Assembly: GCA_946479985.1 (NCBI GenBank)
Contig: CAMLIF010000031.1
Coordinates: 1-32,269 of the forward strand
Length of the DNA stretch: 32,269 nucleotides
Reading direction: 5' to 3'
From: an uncultured Flavobacteriales bacterium
GTDB lineage: Bacteria > Bacteroidota > Bacteroidia > Flavobacteriales > Crocinitomicaceae
In this document: positions 16,454 through 25,166 of the stretch, piece after piece
Layout: every line of letters starts with the position of its first letter
Position numbering within the stretch: the first letter of the stretch is position 1
Notes under the pieces: generated by a model
Databases searched by the model: none
Seen by the model: the letters and a program-made list of their open reading frames with translations, nothing else
What the model was told of the DNA's origin: nothing
Translations under genes and position numbers: made by a program

Positions 16454-19400
16454 TTTGTGTTGATGTCATGGTATTCCACTAAACGCGATTCTCCGTTCTC
16501 AAAATAGGTAATGGTTACACTGATTTGAGTAAGCATACTTTTGTATTCTGAAGATTCGGTATCAAGACACATTTCACCGGTAAACCGAACTTTTGAAAGA
16601 TCACCTTCCAGCCAACGACCTTCTCTCAAACCATTTTCATATTTACCCAGTCTATACAACAAGCCATCTGCATGATACCATTTCCATAATCCTTCGGGTT
16701 TTCCATCAACAAGCAAACCTTCGTTCATTTTATTGCCATTGGGGTAATAGTTCACAATTGGAATGGATTTCCCTTTCGTAGATTCTCCGTTGTATAGATC
16801 GTATTCGATCATGTATTGTTCAGAATAATCATCCTGAATGCACGAATATTCGGCGCTCCACTCACGCAAATTTCCTTTTGACCGAATTTGGTTGTTCTCA
16901 TCATAAAAGCATATATATTCTGATGTTATACTGTATCTATTTCCTGATTTAATGTAAATCGAATCCCTAAACTCAATGGTGTACTTACCTAATGTGGGAT
17001 AAGTATATGTCCAAATTCCCTTTTTTGCTCTATTGTCAAGAACGCCTTGTTCTACGATCTTTTCGTTAATGTACTTTGTTGTGTTTGATCGTTGGTGGTT
17101 GTTCTGATGATTTCTCGATGTAACTCCGTATTTTGATTCTTGCGGATCGTACCAACTGAAGAGCTGTGGGTCAAGTTCATAAGGCAGGCCGTGCAGATCT
17201 GGTTTTATGGAGTCTTCAACAAAATACTGTTGTGTGCTTGTGAGAAACCGGTTTTTATAGTTTTCGGTTGAAACCAGATATCCGCTCTTAATAATTGAAA
17301 TTTGTTCAACCTGTGATAATGTGTCGTACTCAATGATAGCAACCATTTCATTATGAATGACGTAGTCTACCGAGACTTTTCCGTTATTAAAATAGGTCTG
17401 ACAACGCTTATTGGCTTTATCATATTTGAATCTTAATACCATTGAGTCATTGTCTCCAGGATTAAATCTGGTGAAATTAAGATATTCGCCATTTTCAATG
17501 GTGTAGAATTCTTTTTGGTAAGAGCTGATTTCTCTTCCTATTTCGGTTTTGTTCACATAATCTTTTAATCTATAGTAGGTGGTATCGCCGTAATAATCTA
17601 AATGGAGGGTTTCATAAAACGACGAATTGTCAATAGTTGATTCCGATAAGAAGGATTTTGATGCTTGTTCAGAAGGATCTACCCCATAATCAAAATCTAA
17701 TTCATTAGGATAATAATTGTACCATTTGGTTCGGGATAAAATTGGATCGTAAGTATAAAGCGGAAATCCATTTGGGGCAACGTGCCGAATACTATGAATG
17801 GTTTTACCATCTGTAATTGTGAACTGAATTTTTTCCAGAGAGAGAGATTTTTTGTATACTTCAGGCATATATATGTCCTCACTAAACCCGTTGTTTGCTT
17901 CATTATAAATATTGAAATCCAGCTCACTAAGGAATTCGAGTAAAATCCCTGTGATATCGCTGTTAATGGAAAGCGTAGCTTTGTGCTTACCGGTTTTCAG
18001 ACGGCTTTCTTCATTTTTTGATTTTTTGATCTGAAAAGTTCCTGAATAAACTTCTGAATGATATATGAGCGGTTGTTGTACCACATTCGCCGGGAAATTC
18101 AACGGTAGTGAACTTAAAAAGTAGATCGGCAATACCTTGTTGTTGACTAGTCGAATGGAGTCAATCTCCGACATTTGCGTTTCGGAACTATACGTTCGGG
18201 TCATTTCAAAATCACCAATACGAATGACATCTGAAAACTGAACGGTTTGGTAATCAGCGCTAATTGTATAAGCCAGTACACGTTGATACAATTCATTGCT
18301 TTCAGCCGAGATAATAAGGCCTTTTCTTTCCAACGGACTGTAAATGTGTTTTGATCTTAACGACAGGTCAGGATTGTACTCGGCGTACACCAGGTAATCC
18401 TGATCCCATTCAGTACTGATATTTCCGTTGTAGTTGTAATACCAGTTTTGTGTTTGGTAGTTTTGAGAATACTCTTTTCCGTCAATTACTTTGTTATATG
18501 CATTTTCAATAATTGCAATCTGTGTTCCGTCCGCTGTATGTGTGGTGTGATGAAATATTGTCCCCAGCTCATTGTACCAGTATTGATGGAATATATTGTC
18601 CCCGGAAGGATAAATGACTTCGTTCATTACTTTTCCGTTTCTATGGTAGACTTTCGATTTGTAGAGATCTTTCGGGTTGGTAAAATCAAATGAGCAGCGT
18701 ATTTTTCCGTTGCGATAGTATTCCGTGTAGTTTTTATAATCGAACTTTACTCCACAGGAATCAATCAATTGTCGCACTTCAATTCTTTGTCCAGCGTTAT
18801 TTATAAGGCTCGAAAGGTGATCCGGGTCGACAGCTGAAATACTTTGCTGAGGGGAAGAAGTGTACTTGACTTTCATGCAATTCGGGATATCCAGTATATG
18901 GTCGAAGGTTGAGAGTAAGTGATAGCTTTCAGCGTAGTAGGGTTCTTCGTACATCGGATATTCCGAAAAGTCATCGTCGAAATTCTGTTGATGTTCCTGG
19001 CCATTGCGGTGGTTTGGATAACGTTTTGCGTTATTAGGATCACGATCTAATCTGTCTCTGTAGAAGAACGTTTCATAGCTTACAGCGTTCTCTGTATTTA
19101 CTTCAAATTTGAATTGTGGAAAGATTTCGAGTTTTGAGTCCACTATTTCCCATTCGTTGATTGTCCATTTTCCCACTAATCTTCCCATTTGAAAATCGCC
19201 CGAAGTCAGTTCCTTCCCATTCAGGATAACCTCGTATTCTCCGTTGAGTGTGTCGTTTGAATAGTTCATTGTTTTATGGAATTGAAGACGAATTTTCTTC
19301 TTCTTATTTAGTTCTTCATCCTTGTTTAAAATGAATGTACGCAAACCATCCAGGCGGTTGTGCTGGTAATTTTTTGTGTCGGTATAAATTTTAAAGAATG

Positions 19401-19938
19401 AGTTGGTTTCTTTAATGGGAATGATGTCCTGAATAAATGTAGCGCCATGCTTCTCTCCATTCAAATACTCGGATTCCTGCTTTAGCATTCCGTTTGGATA
19501 GTACCAGCGCACTGTTCCGTTAACTGTGTTGTTCAATATCGGAATCACAGCATTTACAACATCTTGCTTGAATTTCAGGGTGTCTTTATCCAAATATGGA
19601 ACCTGGTGATAGTAGAATAAATAAGTTCCATCTGCAAGTGAATCGAGAATTGGCGGAACTTCTTCATTATAACTATAGGTCCAGTAAGTTCCATCGAAAC
19701 GAATGTTGTCATAAGCAGACATGCTAATTTCATTACTGTTTTTTACCGTTTCCAATTGCCTGGTATCCGGATTTTTCACTGAAATGTACGGTATATGAGA
19801 ATAGTTGTAATTATCGACACCATTTCTTGATTGCGGAAACACTGAATAGTTTTTACGAGAAAGATCCAAGGTGTCATCTCTGAATTGAGCAACAACAACA
19901 AATGGCAATGAGAAGGCAAAAAGTACAAGAATTTTCAT
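16450..19938 (-). CDS. Large secreted MORN_2/YwqK-like repeat protein
   Basis: A 1162-residue protein of unknown function with a signal peptide (MKILVLFAFSLPFVVVAQ). Scattered units of the MORN-variant/YwqK type are clear: YYPNGMLKQESEYLNGEKHG near 145-165, YYRNGKIRCSF and YHRNGKVMNEVIYPSGD around 405-445, FNNGKVSVDYVI, and a final cluster YYPNGNKMNEGLLVDGKPEG, GLWKWYHADGLLYRLGKYENG, LREGRWLEG near 1065-1125. The long stretches between are Tyr/Asn/Ser-rich. Such repeats form beta-hairpin sheets and are often annotated as YwqK-family antitoxins without evidence; no toxin partner is here. It lies 71 bases downstream of the PhoR-like kinase on the same strand, so read-through is possible. No T9SS C-terminal domain is evident. 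Confidence 0.8.
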   Translation of the reverse strand: MKILVLFAFSLPFVVVAQFRDDTLDLSRKNYSVFPQSRNGVDNYNYSHIPYISVKNPDTRQLETVKNSNEISMSAYDNIRFDGTYWTYSYNEEVPPILDSLADGTYLFYYHQVPYLDKDTLKFKQDVVNAVIPILNNTVNGTVRWYYPNGMLKQESEYLNGEKHGATFIQDIIPIKETNSFFKIYTDTKNYQHNRLDGLRTFILNKDEELNKKKKIRLQFHKTMNYSNDTLNGEYEVILNGKELTSGDFQMGRLVGKWTINEWEIVDSKLEIFPQFKFEVNTENAVSYETFFYRDRLDRDPNNAKRYPNHRNGQEHQQNFDDDFSEYPMYEEPYYAESYHLLSTFDHILDIPNCMKVKYTSSPQQSISAVDPDHLSSLINNAGQRIEVRQLIDSCGVKFDYKNYTEYYRNGKIRCSFDFTNPKDLYKSKVYHRNGKVMNEVIYPSGDNIFHQYWYNELGTIFHHTTHTADGTQIAIIENAYNKVIDGKEYSQNYQTQNWYYNYNGNISTEWDQDYLVYAEYNPDLSLRSKHIYSPLERKGLIISAESNELYQRVLAYTISADYQTVQFSDVIRIGDFEMTRTYSSETQMSEIDSIRLVNNKVLPIYFLSSLPLNFPANVVQQPLIYHSEVYSGTFQIKKSKNEESRLKTGKHKATLSINSDITGILLEFLSELDFNIYNEANNGFSEDIYMPEVYKKSLSLEKIQFTITDGKTIHSIRHVAPNGFPLYTYDPILSRTKWYNYYPNELDFDYGVDPSEQASKSFLSESTIDNSSFYETLHLDYYGDTTYYRLKDYVNKTEIGREISSYQKEFYTIENGEYLNFTRFNPGDNDSMVLRFKYDKANKRCQTYFNNGKVSVDYVIHNEMVAIIEYDTLSQVEQISIIKSGYLVSTENYKNRFLTSTQQYFVEDSIKPDLHGLPYELDPQLFSWYDPQESKYGVTSRNHQNNHQRSNTTKYINEKIVEQGVLDNRAKKGIWTYTYPTLGKYTIEFRDSIYIKSGNRYSITSEYICFYDENNQIRSKGNLREWSAEYSCIQDDYSEQYMIEYDLYNGESTKGKSIPIVNYYPNGNKMNEGLLVDGKPEGLWKWYHADGLLYRLGKYENGLREGRWLEGDLSKVRFTGEMCLDTESSEYKSMLTQISVTITYFENGESRLVEYHDINTN

Positions 19939-20009
19939 CAGCGGGCTTCTTCGGAGGTTCGATTAATAAATAACGACCTAAAAATAGTTACAATTCCCGG
20001 GATGTTGAA

Positions 20010-21095
20010 TTACTTGATCTGAATTCCGCGTGATGAAATTAAAGCGCTTGAACTTCCTTTGAATCTGTCTAATGAAAAAGTGAAAGTAGAACCAATTCCA
20101 ACGGTGCTGCGAACGGAAATACTTTGATTGTGAGAATCGAGAATGTGTTTTACAATTGAAAGTCCAAGCCCTGAACCGCCTTCGTTCCTGTTCCGGCTTT
20201 TCTCTACGCGGTAAAAGCGTTCGAAGAGGCGAGGGAAGTGTTTTGGTTCTATTCCCGGGCCATTATCCGAGATTTCAATAGAAACCAGATCGTCAACAAT
20301 GAAGAAACGAATAATTGTTTCACCGCCTTCTTTTCCGTAGGAAATTGAGTTCGACAAAATGTTCGTGAATACCTGGGCAATTCGTCCCCGATCTGCCTTT
20401 ACCATGGCTTCTTTTGCGCTTTCTTTGGAAAAACGAAGTGAAATAGACTTTTCTTCGGCTTTCAGCTCCAGACTTTCCATTACTTCTTTGGCTAGTTCAC
20501 GAATATCGAACGGGCGCATTTCAAGTTTCAGATCATTTACTTCGAGTTTGGTCAATGTATCCAGATCTTCCAAAATATGAGTCATTCGGTCAATCGCTTT
20601 TGCTGCTCTTTCCAAAAATATCCGGTTTACTTTGTCGTCTTCCAATCCGCCCTCCAACAGCGTTAAAACATAGCCCTGAATAGAGAAAACGGGTGTTTTT
20701 AACTCGTGTGCCAGGTTGCCTAGGAACTCGCGTCGAAACTTATCCTGTTCTTTTAGTGCAATGATCTCGGTTTGTTTTTGCTCAGCCCATTCTTTTGTCT
20801 CTTCCTGCGCTGCGCCAATCACATCTTTTCGCATCGACATTTCGAAGGGAATCTCAACATTCATTTTCCCCTTTCTAATCGAGCGATACAGCACACTTAA
20901 TCGTTCATGAATAAATTTCTTGACGAAGAAATAGAAAACAGTAAACGTGAAGAGAAAAATGGCCACTGGAATTGCTAAAGCCGGAAAAATCGGGACGTTA
21001 TAAAAAAGCTCCAGTGATAAAACCAAAAGAAGCGTGAAAGCACCGATAAGGGAACTTCCAATGAGAACTAAAACGAGAGGTTTGCTGTTTTTCAC
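20010..21095 (-). CDS. PhoR-like sensor histidine kinase
   Basis: A 361-residue membrane histidine kinase. Two membrane helices (about 7-30 and 38-59) are joined by only a few residues (near NVPIFP), so there is no periplasmic sensor domain. A linker leads to the dimerisation domain with His130 in AHELKTPVFSIQGY, then the ATP-binding domain with a conserved N-box, DNGPGIEPKHFPRLFERFYR, and GGSGLGLSIVKHIL. It should phosphorylate the response regulator encoded just upstream, whose stop overlaps its start by four bases (ATGA). The layout matches PhoR/PhoB pairs, but phosphate sensing is not shown and no phosphate genes adjoin. Confidence 0.93.
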   Translation of the reverse strand: MKNSKPLVLVLIGSSLIGAFTLLLVLSLELFYNVPIFPALAIPVAIFLFTFTVFYFFVKKFIHERLSVLYRSIRKGKMNVEIPFEMSMRKDVIGAAQEETKEWAEQKQTEIIALKEQDKFRREFLGNLAHELKTPVFSIQGYVLTLLEGGLEDDKVNRIFLERAAKAIDRMTHILEDLDTLTKLEVNDLKLEMRPFDIRELAKEVMESLELKAEEKSISLRFSKESAKEAMVKADRGRIAQVFTNILSNSISYGKEGGETIIRFFIVDDLVSIEISDNGPGIEPKHFPRLFERFYRVEKSRNRNEGGSGLGLSIVKHILDSHNQSISVRSTVGIGSTFTFSLDRFKGSSSALISSRGIQIK

Positions 21096-21781
21096 TTTTC
21101 TGTAAACGTATATCCAACGCCTTTAATAGTACGAATATACGATTCTCCTAACTTTTCACGCAATTTGCGGATATGAACGTCAATGGTTCTTTCTCCAACA
21201 ATGGTTTCATCGCCCCATACGGTTGACAGAATTTGCTCACGGGTGAACACCTTTCCCGGCCGTGAGGCTAAGAGCTCGAGCAATTCGAATTCTTTTTTCG
21301 GCAATTGAAGTTCAGTATCGTGTGCATAAACCAGGAATTTTTCTCTGTTTACAACCAATGATGAAGTAGTGATTTCCTGTGCCTGACCTGTAGCTCTTCC
21401 TGCTCTTCTCAGTAATGCTTCCACTTTTGAAACCAATAAACGCGGACGAATAGGTTTGGTGATGTAATCGTCTGCTCCGGCTTCAAACCCGGCTACTTGC
21501 GAGTAATCTTCTGCTCTGGACGTTAAAAAGGCAATTAATGGTGAATTCAGCTGTAAATCCTGTCGAATCATCTGGCACGCTTCAATTCCGTCCATTCGCG
21601 GCATCATGACATCCATTAAGATTAAATCGGGAGAAACTTTTTGTGCCATTTCCACACCCTCTAGCCCGTCATTTGCTGTGAAGACTTTATACCCCTCTTT
21701 TTCCAAATTGTATTGTAAGAATTCGAGAATATCTCTTTCGTCATCTACCAACAATATGGTTTGCACTTTAGTTGTTTGCAT
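21092..21781 (-). CDS. PhoB-like OmpR-family response regulator
   Basis: A 229-residue two-domain regulator. The receiver has the acidic pair Asp13-Asp14, phosphoacceptor Asp57 in LILMDVMMPRMDG, Thr87 and Lys109. The C-terminal winged helix is of the OmpR type (LPKKEFELLELLASRPGKVFTREQIL, then ERTIDVHIRKLREKLG, and GVGYTF). It is the first gene of an operon with the histidine kinase. A perfect -7 box 18 bases upstream marks its promoter. It acts as a DNA-binding regulator activated by phosphorylation; targets are unknown. Confidence 0.95.
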   Translation of the reverse strand: MQTTKVQTILLVDDERDILEFLQYNLEKEGYKVFTANDGLEGVEMAQKVSPDLILMDVMMPRMDGIEACQMIRQDLQLNSPLIAFLTSRAEDYSQVAGFEAGADDYITKPIRPRLLVSKVEALLRRAGRATGQAQEITTSSLVVNREKFLVYAHDTELQLPKKEFELLELLASRPGKVFTREQILSTVWGDETIVGERTIDVHIRKLREKLGESYIRTIKGVGYTFTEK

Positions 21782-21799
21782 CCTGTTTTATTTACAGGT

Positions 21800-21807
21800 C
21801 AAAGGTA
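21800..21807 (-). promoter_or_regulatory. -7 box TACCTTTG for the response regulator-kinase operon
   Basis: TACCTTTG on the minus strand matches TAnnTTTG exactly and ends 18 bases before the response-regulator ATG. No clear -33 TTTG at the standard distance. The rest of the gap to 21986 holds no gene that I see. Confidence 0.5.
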
Positions 21808-21976
21808 TTTGCGCCAGTTTCCTTAAAGTTTAGAGTTGAGTTATGTTAAGGTTAATAAAGACAGGTCAGTGTTATCGAATCATTAAGGCTTGAGCTATTA
21901 ATGGAGCAGCTGTAAGTTATCGGGACGTCGGGATTTCCTGCTAATTATTGCATTTATAGCCGATAAGTAGTTACGC

Positions 21977-22005
21977 TTTTGCTTTTTAGCTGCCGGGACT
22001 AAAAT
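21977..22005 (-). repeat. Duplicated scrap of the GATase-like gene's 3' end
   Basis: These 29 bases match 22107-22135 (the codons for ILFPAAKKQ near the end of the GATase-like gene) at 25 positions, including TTAGCTGCCGG without a break. Read in the same frame it gives ILVPAAKKQK, so this is likely a decayed tandem copy, 130 bases away. It overlaps the 3' end of the 35-codon gene in another frame. Confidence 0.5.
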
Positions 22006-22093
22006 CAATCGCATATAAGATCACGCATGCAATTAACGCAACTAGAATGAATACCGTGAGGATTAAGATGATCTTTGATATTTTGTCGAACAT
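21986..22093 (-). CDS. 35-residue single-pass membrane microprotein
   Basis: A short frame starting with ATG immediately after the TAA of the GATase-like gene (TAAATG, no gap), which suggests translational coupling. The product begins MFDKISK, has about 20 strongly hydrophobic residues (IILILTVFILVALIACVILY) forming one membrane helix, and ends AIDFSPGS. The layout (short positive N-terminus, one helix, short tail) is typical of bacterial membrane microproteins, and I cannot name a family. Its last codons sit inside a duplicated fragment of the upstream gene. It is too short for standard gene calling. Confidence 0.5.
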   Translation of the reverse strand: MFDKISKIILILTVFILVALIACVILYAIDFSPGS

Positions 22094-23356
22094 TTACGTT
22101 TTTCTTTTCTGCTTCTTAGCTGCCGGAAATAAAATGTTGTTCAGGATCAATCGATATCCCGGAGAATTCGGATGTAAGTTCAAGTCTGTAGGCGGATCAC
22201 CAACTTTATGCTGATAATCTTCCGGGTCGTGGCCGCCATAGAAAGTCCACGTTCCCTGGCCGTATTCGCCATGCAGGTAACGCACCGTATTGATAGATTT
22301 TGTTTCACCAAGAATTAAGACATTCGATTTGATCAGGTCTTTTTTGAAATCGGTAGTTTGTCCCATGAAGCCATTGATCTCGTCCGTATGACATTGAGTA
22401 AGCATGGTTGGTACCACATCCCATTTGGCAGAAAAATCAAACAAAGTGAATTTATCCTGGCTTTCGCCCTGAATATGGAGGTTTGTACCGTCAATATCGG
22501 AATATTCATAGGTTAACGGATCCTGTACCAATTGGAAATTCTCGAATGCAAGTGTGTAGCCGTAATTCAGTTTTTTCTGACAATTCGGGTCTCTCGGATC
22601 ATGATCATACATGGTTTCACAGATGTCTGTTTCCTGGGCAGCCATAGCAATGTCGAAACTATCGGTTCCGCTGCACATGGTGAAAAGAAAACCGCCTCCT
22701 ACAACAAAGTTCTTGATGTTTTGGGCTACTGCTAATTTTAATTCCGAAACTTTATTGAAGCCTAAGTTTGCCGCATCCTTTTCTGCGTCTGCAACCTGAT
22801 TTTTATACCATGTTTCATTGTGGAACGAGTTGTAGAATTTTCCGTATTGTCCTGTGAAATCTTCGTGATGTAAATGAAGCCAGTCGTATTTGGGGAGAAT
22901 TCCGTTTACAATTGCTGAATCGTAGATTTTATCATAAGGAATTTCTGCATATTCCAGGACCATGGTTACGGCATCATCCCATGGAAGCGCGCTGTACGGC
23001 GTATAAACTGCAATCTTCGGTGCTTTTTCCAGTTGAACAATTTCCATATTTACTTCCGGATTCGAAATTTCTGTCCGAATGGCATTCATTTGTCCGTCGG
23101 TTACAATTTCGTAGCTTACCCCTCGAATAATTAATTCTTCTTCAATAGTTGATAAATGTGGGAAAAGGAATGATCCGCCACGGTAATTGAGCAGCCATTC
23201 CATGGTTACTTCGTTGTTCAGAACCCAATAGGAAATTCCGTATGCCTTCAGATGATTCACCTGTTTTTCATCCATCGGAACTAAAATTGAAGTTGCCTTA
23301 GCAGCTGATGCTGAGATCAGGAAAATGGCAAGGATGAGTGTTTTTAAGTGTTTCAT
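22094..23356 (-). CDS. Secreted GATase-like protein (often called asparagine synthetase B)
   Basis: A 420-residue protein with an N-terminal signal peptide (MKHLKTLILAIFLISASAAKA). Segments that recall a class-I glutamine-amidotransferase-like fold are DWLHLHHEDFTGQYG, GGGFLFTMCSGTDSFDIAM (a Cys after a strand, at a possible nucleophile elbow), and a late FYGGHDPEDYQHKVGD with His residues. Bacteroidota relatives are, as I recall, annotated asparagine synthetase B, but none of the Asn synthetase motifs are seen and the protein is exported, so that name is doubtful. The C-terminus is basic (AAKKQKRKT). It is followed with no gap by the 35-residue microprotein. A TACTTTAG on the minus strand 10 bases upstream resembles a weak -7 box. 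Confidence 0.6.
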   Translation of the reverse strand: MKHLKTLILAIFLISASAAKATSILVPMDEKQVNHLKAYGISYWVLNNEVTMEWLLNYRGGSFLFPHLSTIEEELIIRGVSYEIVTDGQMNAIRTEISNPEVNMEIVQLEKAPKIAVYTPYSALPWDDAVTMVLEYAEIPYDKIYDSAIVNGILPKYDWLHLHHEDFTGQYGKFYNSFHNETWYKNQVADAEKDAANLGFNKVSELKLAVAQNIKNFVVGGGFLFTMCSGTDSFDIAMAAQETDICETMYDHDPRDPNCQKKLNYGYTLAFENFQLVQDPLTYEYSDIDGTNLHIQGESQDKFTLFDFSAKWDVVPTMLTQCHTDEINGFMGQTTDFKKDLIKSNVLILGETKSINTVRYLHGEYGQGTWTFYGGHDPEDYQHKVGDPPTDLNLHPNSPGYRLILNNILFPAAKKQKRKT

Positions 23357-23477
23357 TTTAACTAAAGTAAGAAATCTCTTTGTTTCAACGTCTCTTGATT
23401 ATCAATGTTGTGCTTTTTTAAGTAATTGAGGATTCAGGCTTCCCTCAAGTGGAGAAATCCGTTTCATTGTAAAGTTC

Positions 23478-25034
23478 TCAAAATGGCACATCCGAATTCT
23501 CGTTAAAATCAACATCCGGAATGTTATCCATGGAGCTTCTAAATGTTTTTGCAGGAGTATCGAATGAAGCATTACGTGTCATTCCGGAATTCAGGCTTGT
23601 CGGATTAAAATCTTCATTGAAATTAGTTTCGTCTTCGAAGTTCTCAAAGCGTGCAAATTGTCCAACGAAACGCATACGAACCGTTTCCAAAGCACCATTT
23701 CTGTGTTTCGCAATAATGACTTCACCAACTCCTTGGTTCGAAGAGCCATCTTCCGCTTCCATCAAACCGTAATATTCCGGGCGGTACAAGAAACTCACGA
23801 TATCGGCATCCTGCTCAATAGCTCCAGATTCACGAAGATCTGACAGAACCGGACGTTTGTCACCACCACGGGTTTCAACCGAACGACTCAGCTGTGAAAG
23901 CGCTATGATCGGAATATTTAACTCCTTTGCAATTTCCTTGATCGAACGTGAAATGGTTGAAATTTCCTGCTCGCGGTTTCCGCCTTTGCTGCTTCCTGCC
24001 GACATCAACTGCAGGTAATCAATGATGACCATTTGAATGTCATACTGCAATTTTAAGCGGCGGCATTTTGCACGCAAGTCGAAAACACTCAATCCGGGAG
24101 TATCATCAATAAAAATAGGAGCTTTCGCTAATTTCTCTACGCGTGAATGCAATTGGTGAAATTCGTGATCTGCCAATTGTCCTTTACGCAGTTTTTCGGC
24201 AGAAATCCTGCTTTCGCTGGCAATCAAACGTTTTACAAGCTGTACTGCTGACATCTCCAGAGAGAATACTGCAACTCCCATGTTGAAATCTACTGCCGTA
24301 TTGCGGGCCATGGAAAGCACAAAAGCTGTTTTTCCCATTGCCGGACGTGCTGCAATTACAATCATATCTGATTTTTGCCAACCTGAAGTTACCTCGTCCA
24401 GTTTCCGGAAACCTGTTGGTACACCGGAGAGTCCGTCACTGTTTTTAGCTGCAGCTTCAATCTCGCGAATAGCTTCAGTAACCACGGTACTCATGGTGTT
24501 CACACTTTTCTTCATGTTGTTTTCTGCAATCCCGAACAATTGCCCTTCGGCTTTATTCAACAAGTCAAAAACATCAGTTGTTTCGTCATACGCGTCTTTC
24601 AGCGTTTCAGCACACATGCGAATGATTTCGCGCTGAATGTATTTCTGAGCAATAATCCGAGCATGGTATTCAATGTGGGCAGAAGAGGCAACACGCTGTG
24701 TAAGGGAAGAAATATACACCACATTACCGGCGGCTTCCAATTCACCTTTTTCCTTTAAGCGCTGGGTTACCGTTAATAAATCGATAGGATTGGAAGTTCC
24801 GAAAAGATCCCGGATCGCTGCAAAAATGTATTGGTGTTTCGGATCGTAGAATGAATCGGCAGAAAGAATGTCAATTGTATCTGTAACGGCATGCTTATCA
24901 AGCATCATTGCTCCTAAAACGGCTTGTTCCATATCCACAGCTTGCGGCGGAACTTTGCCCATTTCGGTTGCTAAGGGTAAAATTGAATTTTTCGTGCGCA
25001 CACCAACTCTGCGGCTCGGGGTATTTTCTTCCAT
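23478..25034 (-). CDS. dnaB: Replicative DNA helicase DnaB
   Basis: DnaB of 518 residues. The N-terminal domain starts PPQAVDMEQAVLGAMMLD, and the RecA-like domain has Walker A ARPAMGKT (229-236), FSLEMSAVQL, MVIIDYLQLM for Walker B, and LSQLSRSVE, followed by KRPVLSDLRESGAIEQDAD. It unwinds DNA ahead of the replication fork. The C-terminal 40 residues are an extended tail that ends DFNENSDVPF, which resembles the acidic tip of single-stranded DNA-binding protein. A perfect -7 box ends 4 bases before the ATG, so the mRNA may have almost no leader. It is divergent from the pentapeptide gene. Confidence 0.97.
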   Translation of the reverse strand: MEENTPSRRVGVRTKNSILPLATEMGKVPPQAVDMEQAVLGAMMLDKHAVTDTIDILSADSFYDPKHQYIFAAIRDLFGTSNPIDLLTVTQRLKEKGELEAAGNVVYISSLTQRVASSAHIEYHARIIAQKYIQREIIRMCAETLKDAYDETTDVFDLLNKAEGQLFGIAENNMKKSVNTMSTVVTEAIREIEAAAKNSDGLSGVPTGFRKLDEVTSGWQKSDMIVIAARPAMGKTAFVLSMARNTAVDFNMGVAVFSLEMSAVQLVKRLIASESRISAEKLRKGQLADHEFHQLHSRVEKLAKAPIFIDDTPGLSVFDLRAKCRRLKLQYDIQMVIIDYLQLMSAGSSKGGNREQEISTISRSIKEIAKELNIPIIALSQLSRSVETRGGDKRPVLSDLRESGAIEQDADIVSFLYRPEYYGLMEAEDGSSNQGVGEVIIAKHRNGALETVRMRFVGQFARFENFEDETNFNEDFNPTSLNSGMTRNASFDTPAKTFRSSMDNIPDVDFNENSDVPF

Positions 25035-25038
25035 GAAA

Positions 25039-25046
25039 CAAAGATA
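25039..25046 (-). promoter_or_regulatory. -7 box TATCTTTG for dnaB
   Basis: TATCTTTG on the minus strand matches the TAnnTTTG consensus and lies 4 bases before the dnaB ATG. No clear -33 element. The predicted start of transcription falls at or 1 base from the start codon. Confidence 0.55.
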
Positions 25047-25134
25047 GTGAAAGCCTGCTCTGATATAATGGAGTTTGTTAGTATTTAGTTACGAATACTT
25101 TGCTAACACGAAATCAACAATCCCGAATAGTGGC

Positions 25135-25142
25135 TATTTTTG
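25135..25142 (+). promoter_or_regulatory. -7 box TATTTTTG for the pentapeptide gene
   Basis: A perfect TAnnTTTG. It overlaps an in-frame TTG at 25140 that could otherwise be taken as a start codon, and so favours the ATG at 25167 as the true start. No -33 TTTG at standard spacing. Confidence 0.5.
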
Positions 25143-25166
25143 CCAGCGTTTAAAGAAATTCAGGGC

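Noticed and set aside
16450..19938. MORN-type protein as an antitoxin of a toxin-antitoxin system (YwqK label)
   Set aside because: It is exported, very large, and has no toxin-like neighbour; the label rests on repeat similarity only.
21900..21960. TCGGGA-rich stretch as another copy of the repeats near 5965 or 12603
   Set aside because: Only short words match and the phase does not agree.
23426..23448. Hairpin TTGAGG / CCTCAA downstream of dnaB
   Set aside because: No T-run follows on the minus strand, so it is not a convincing terminator.
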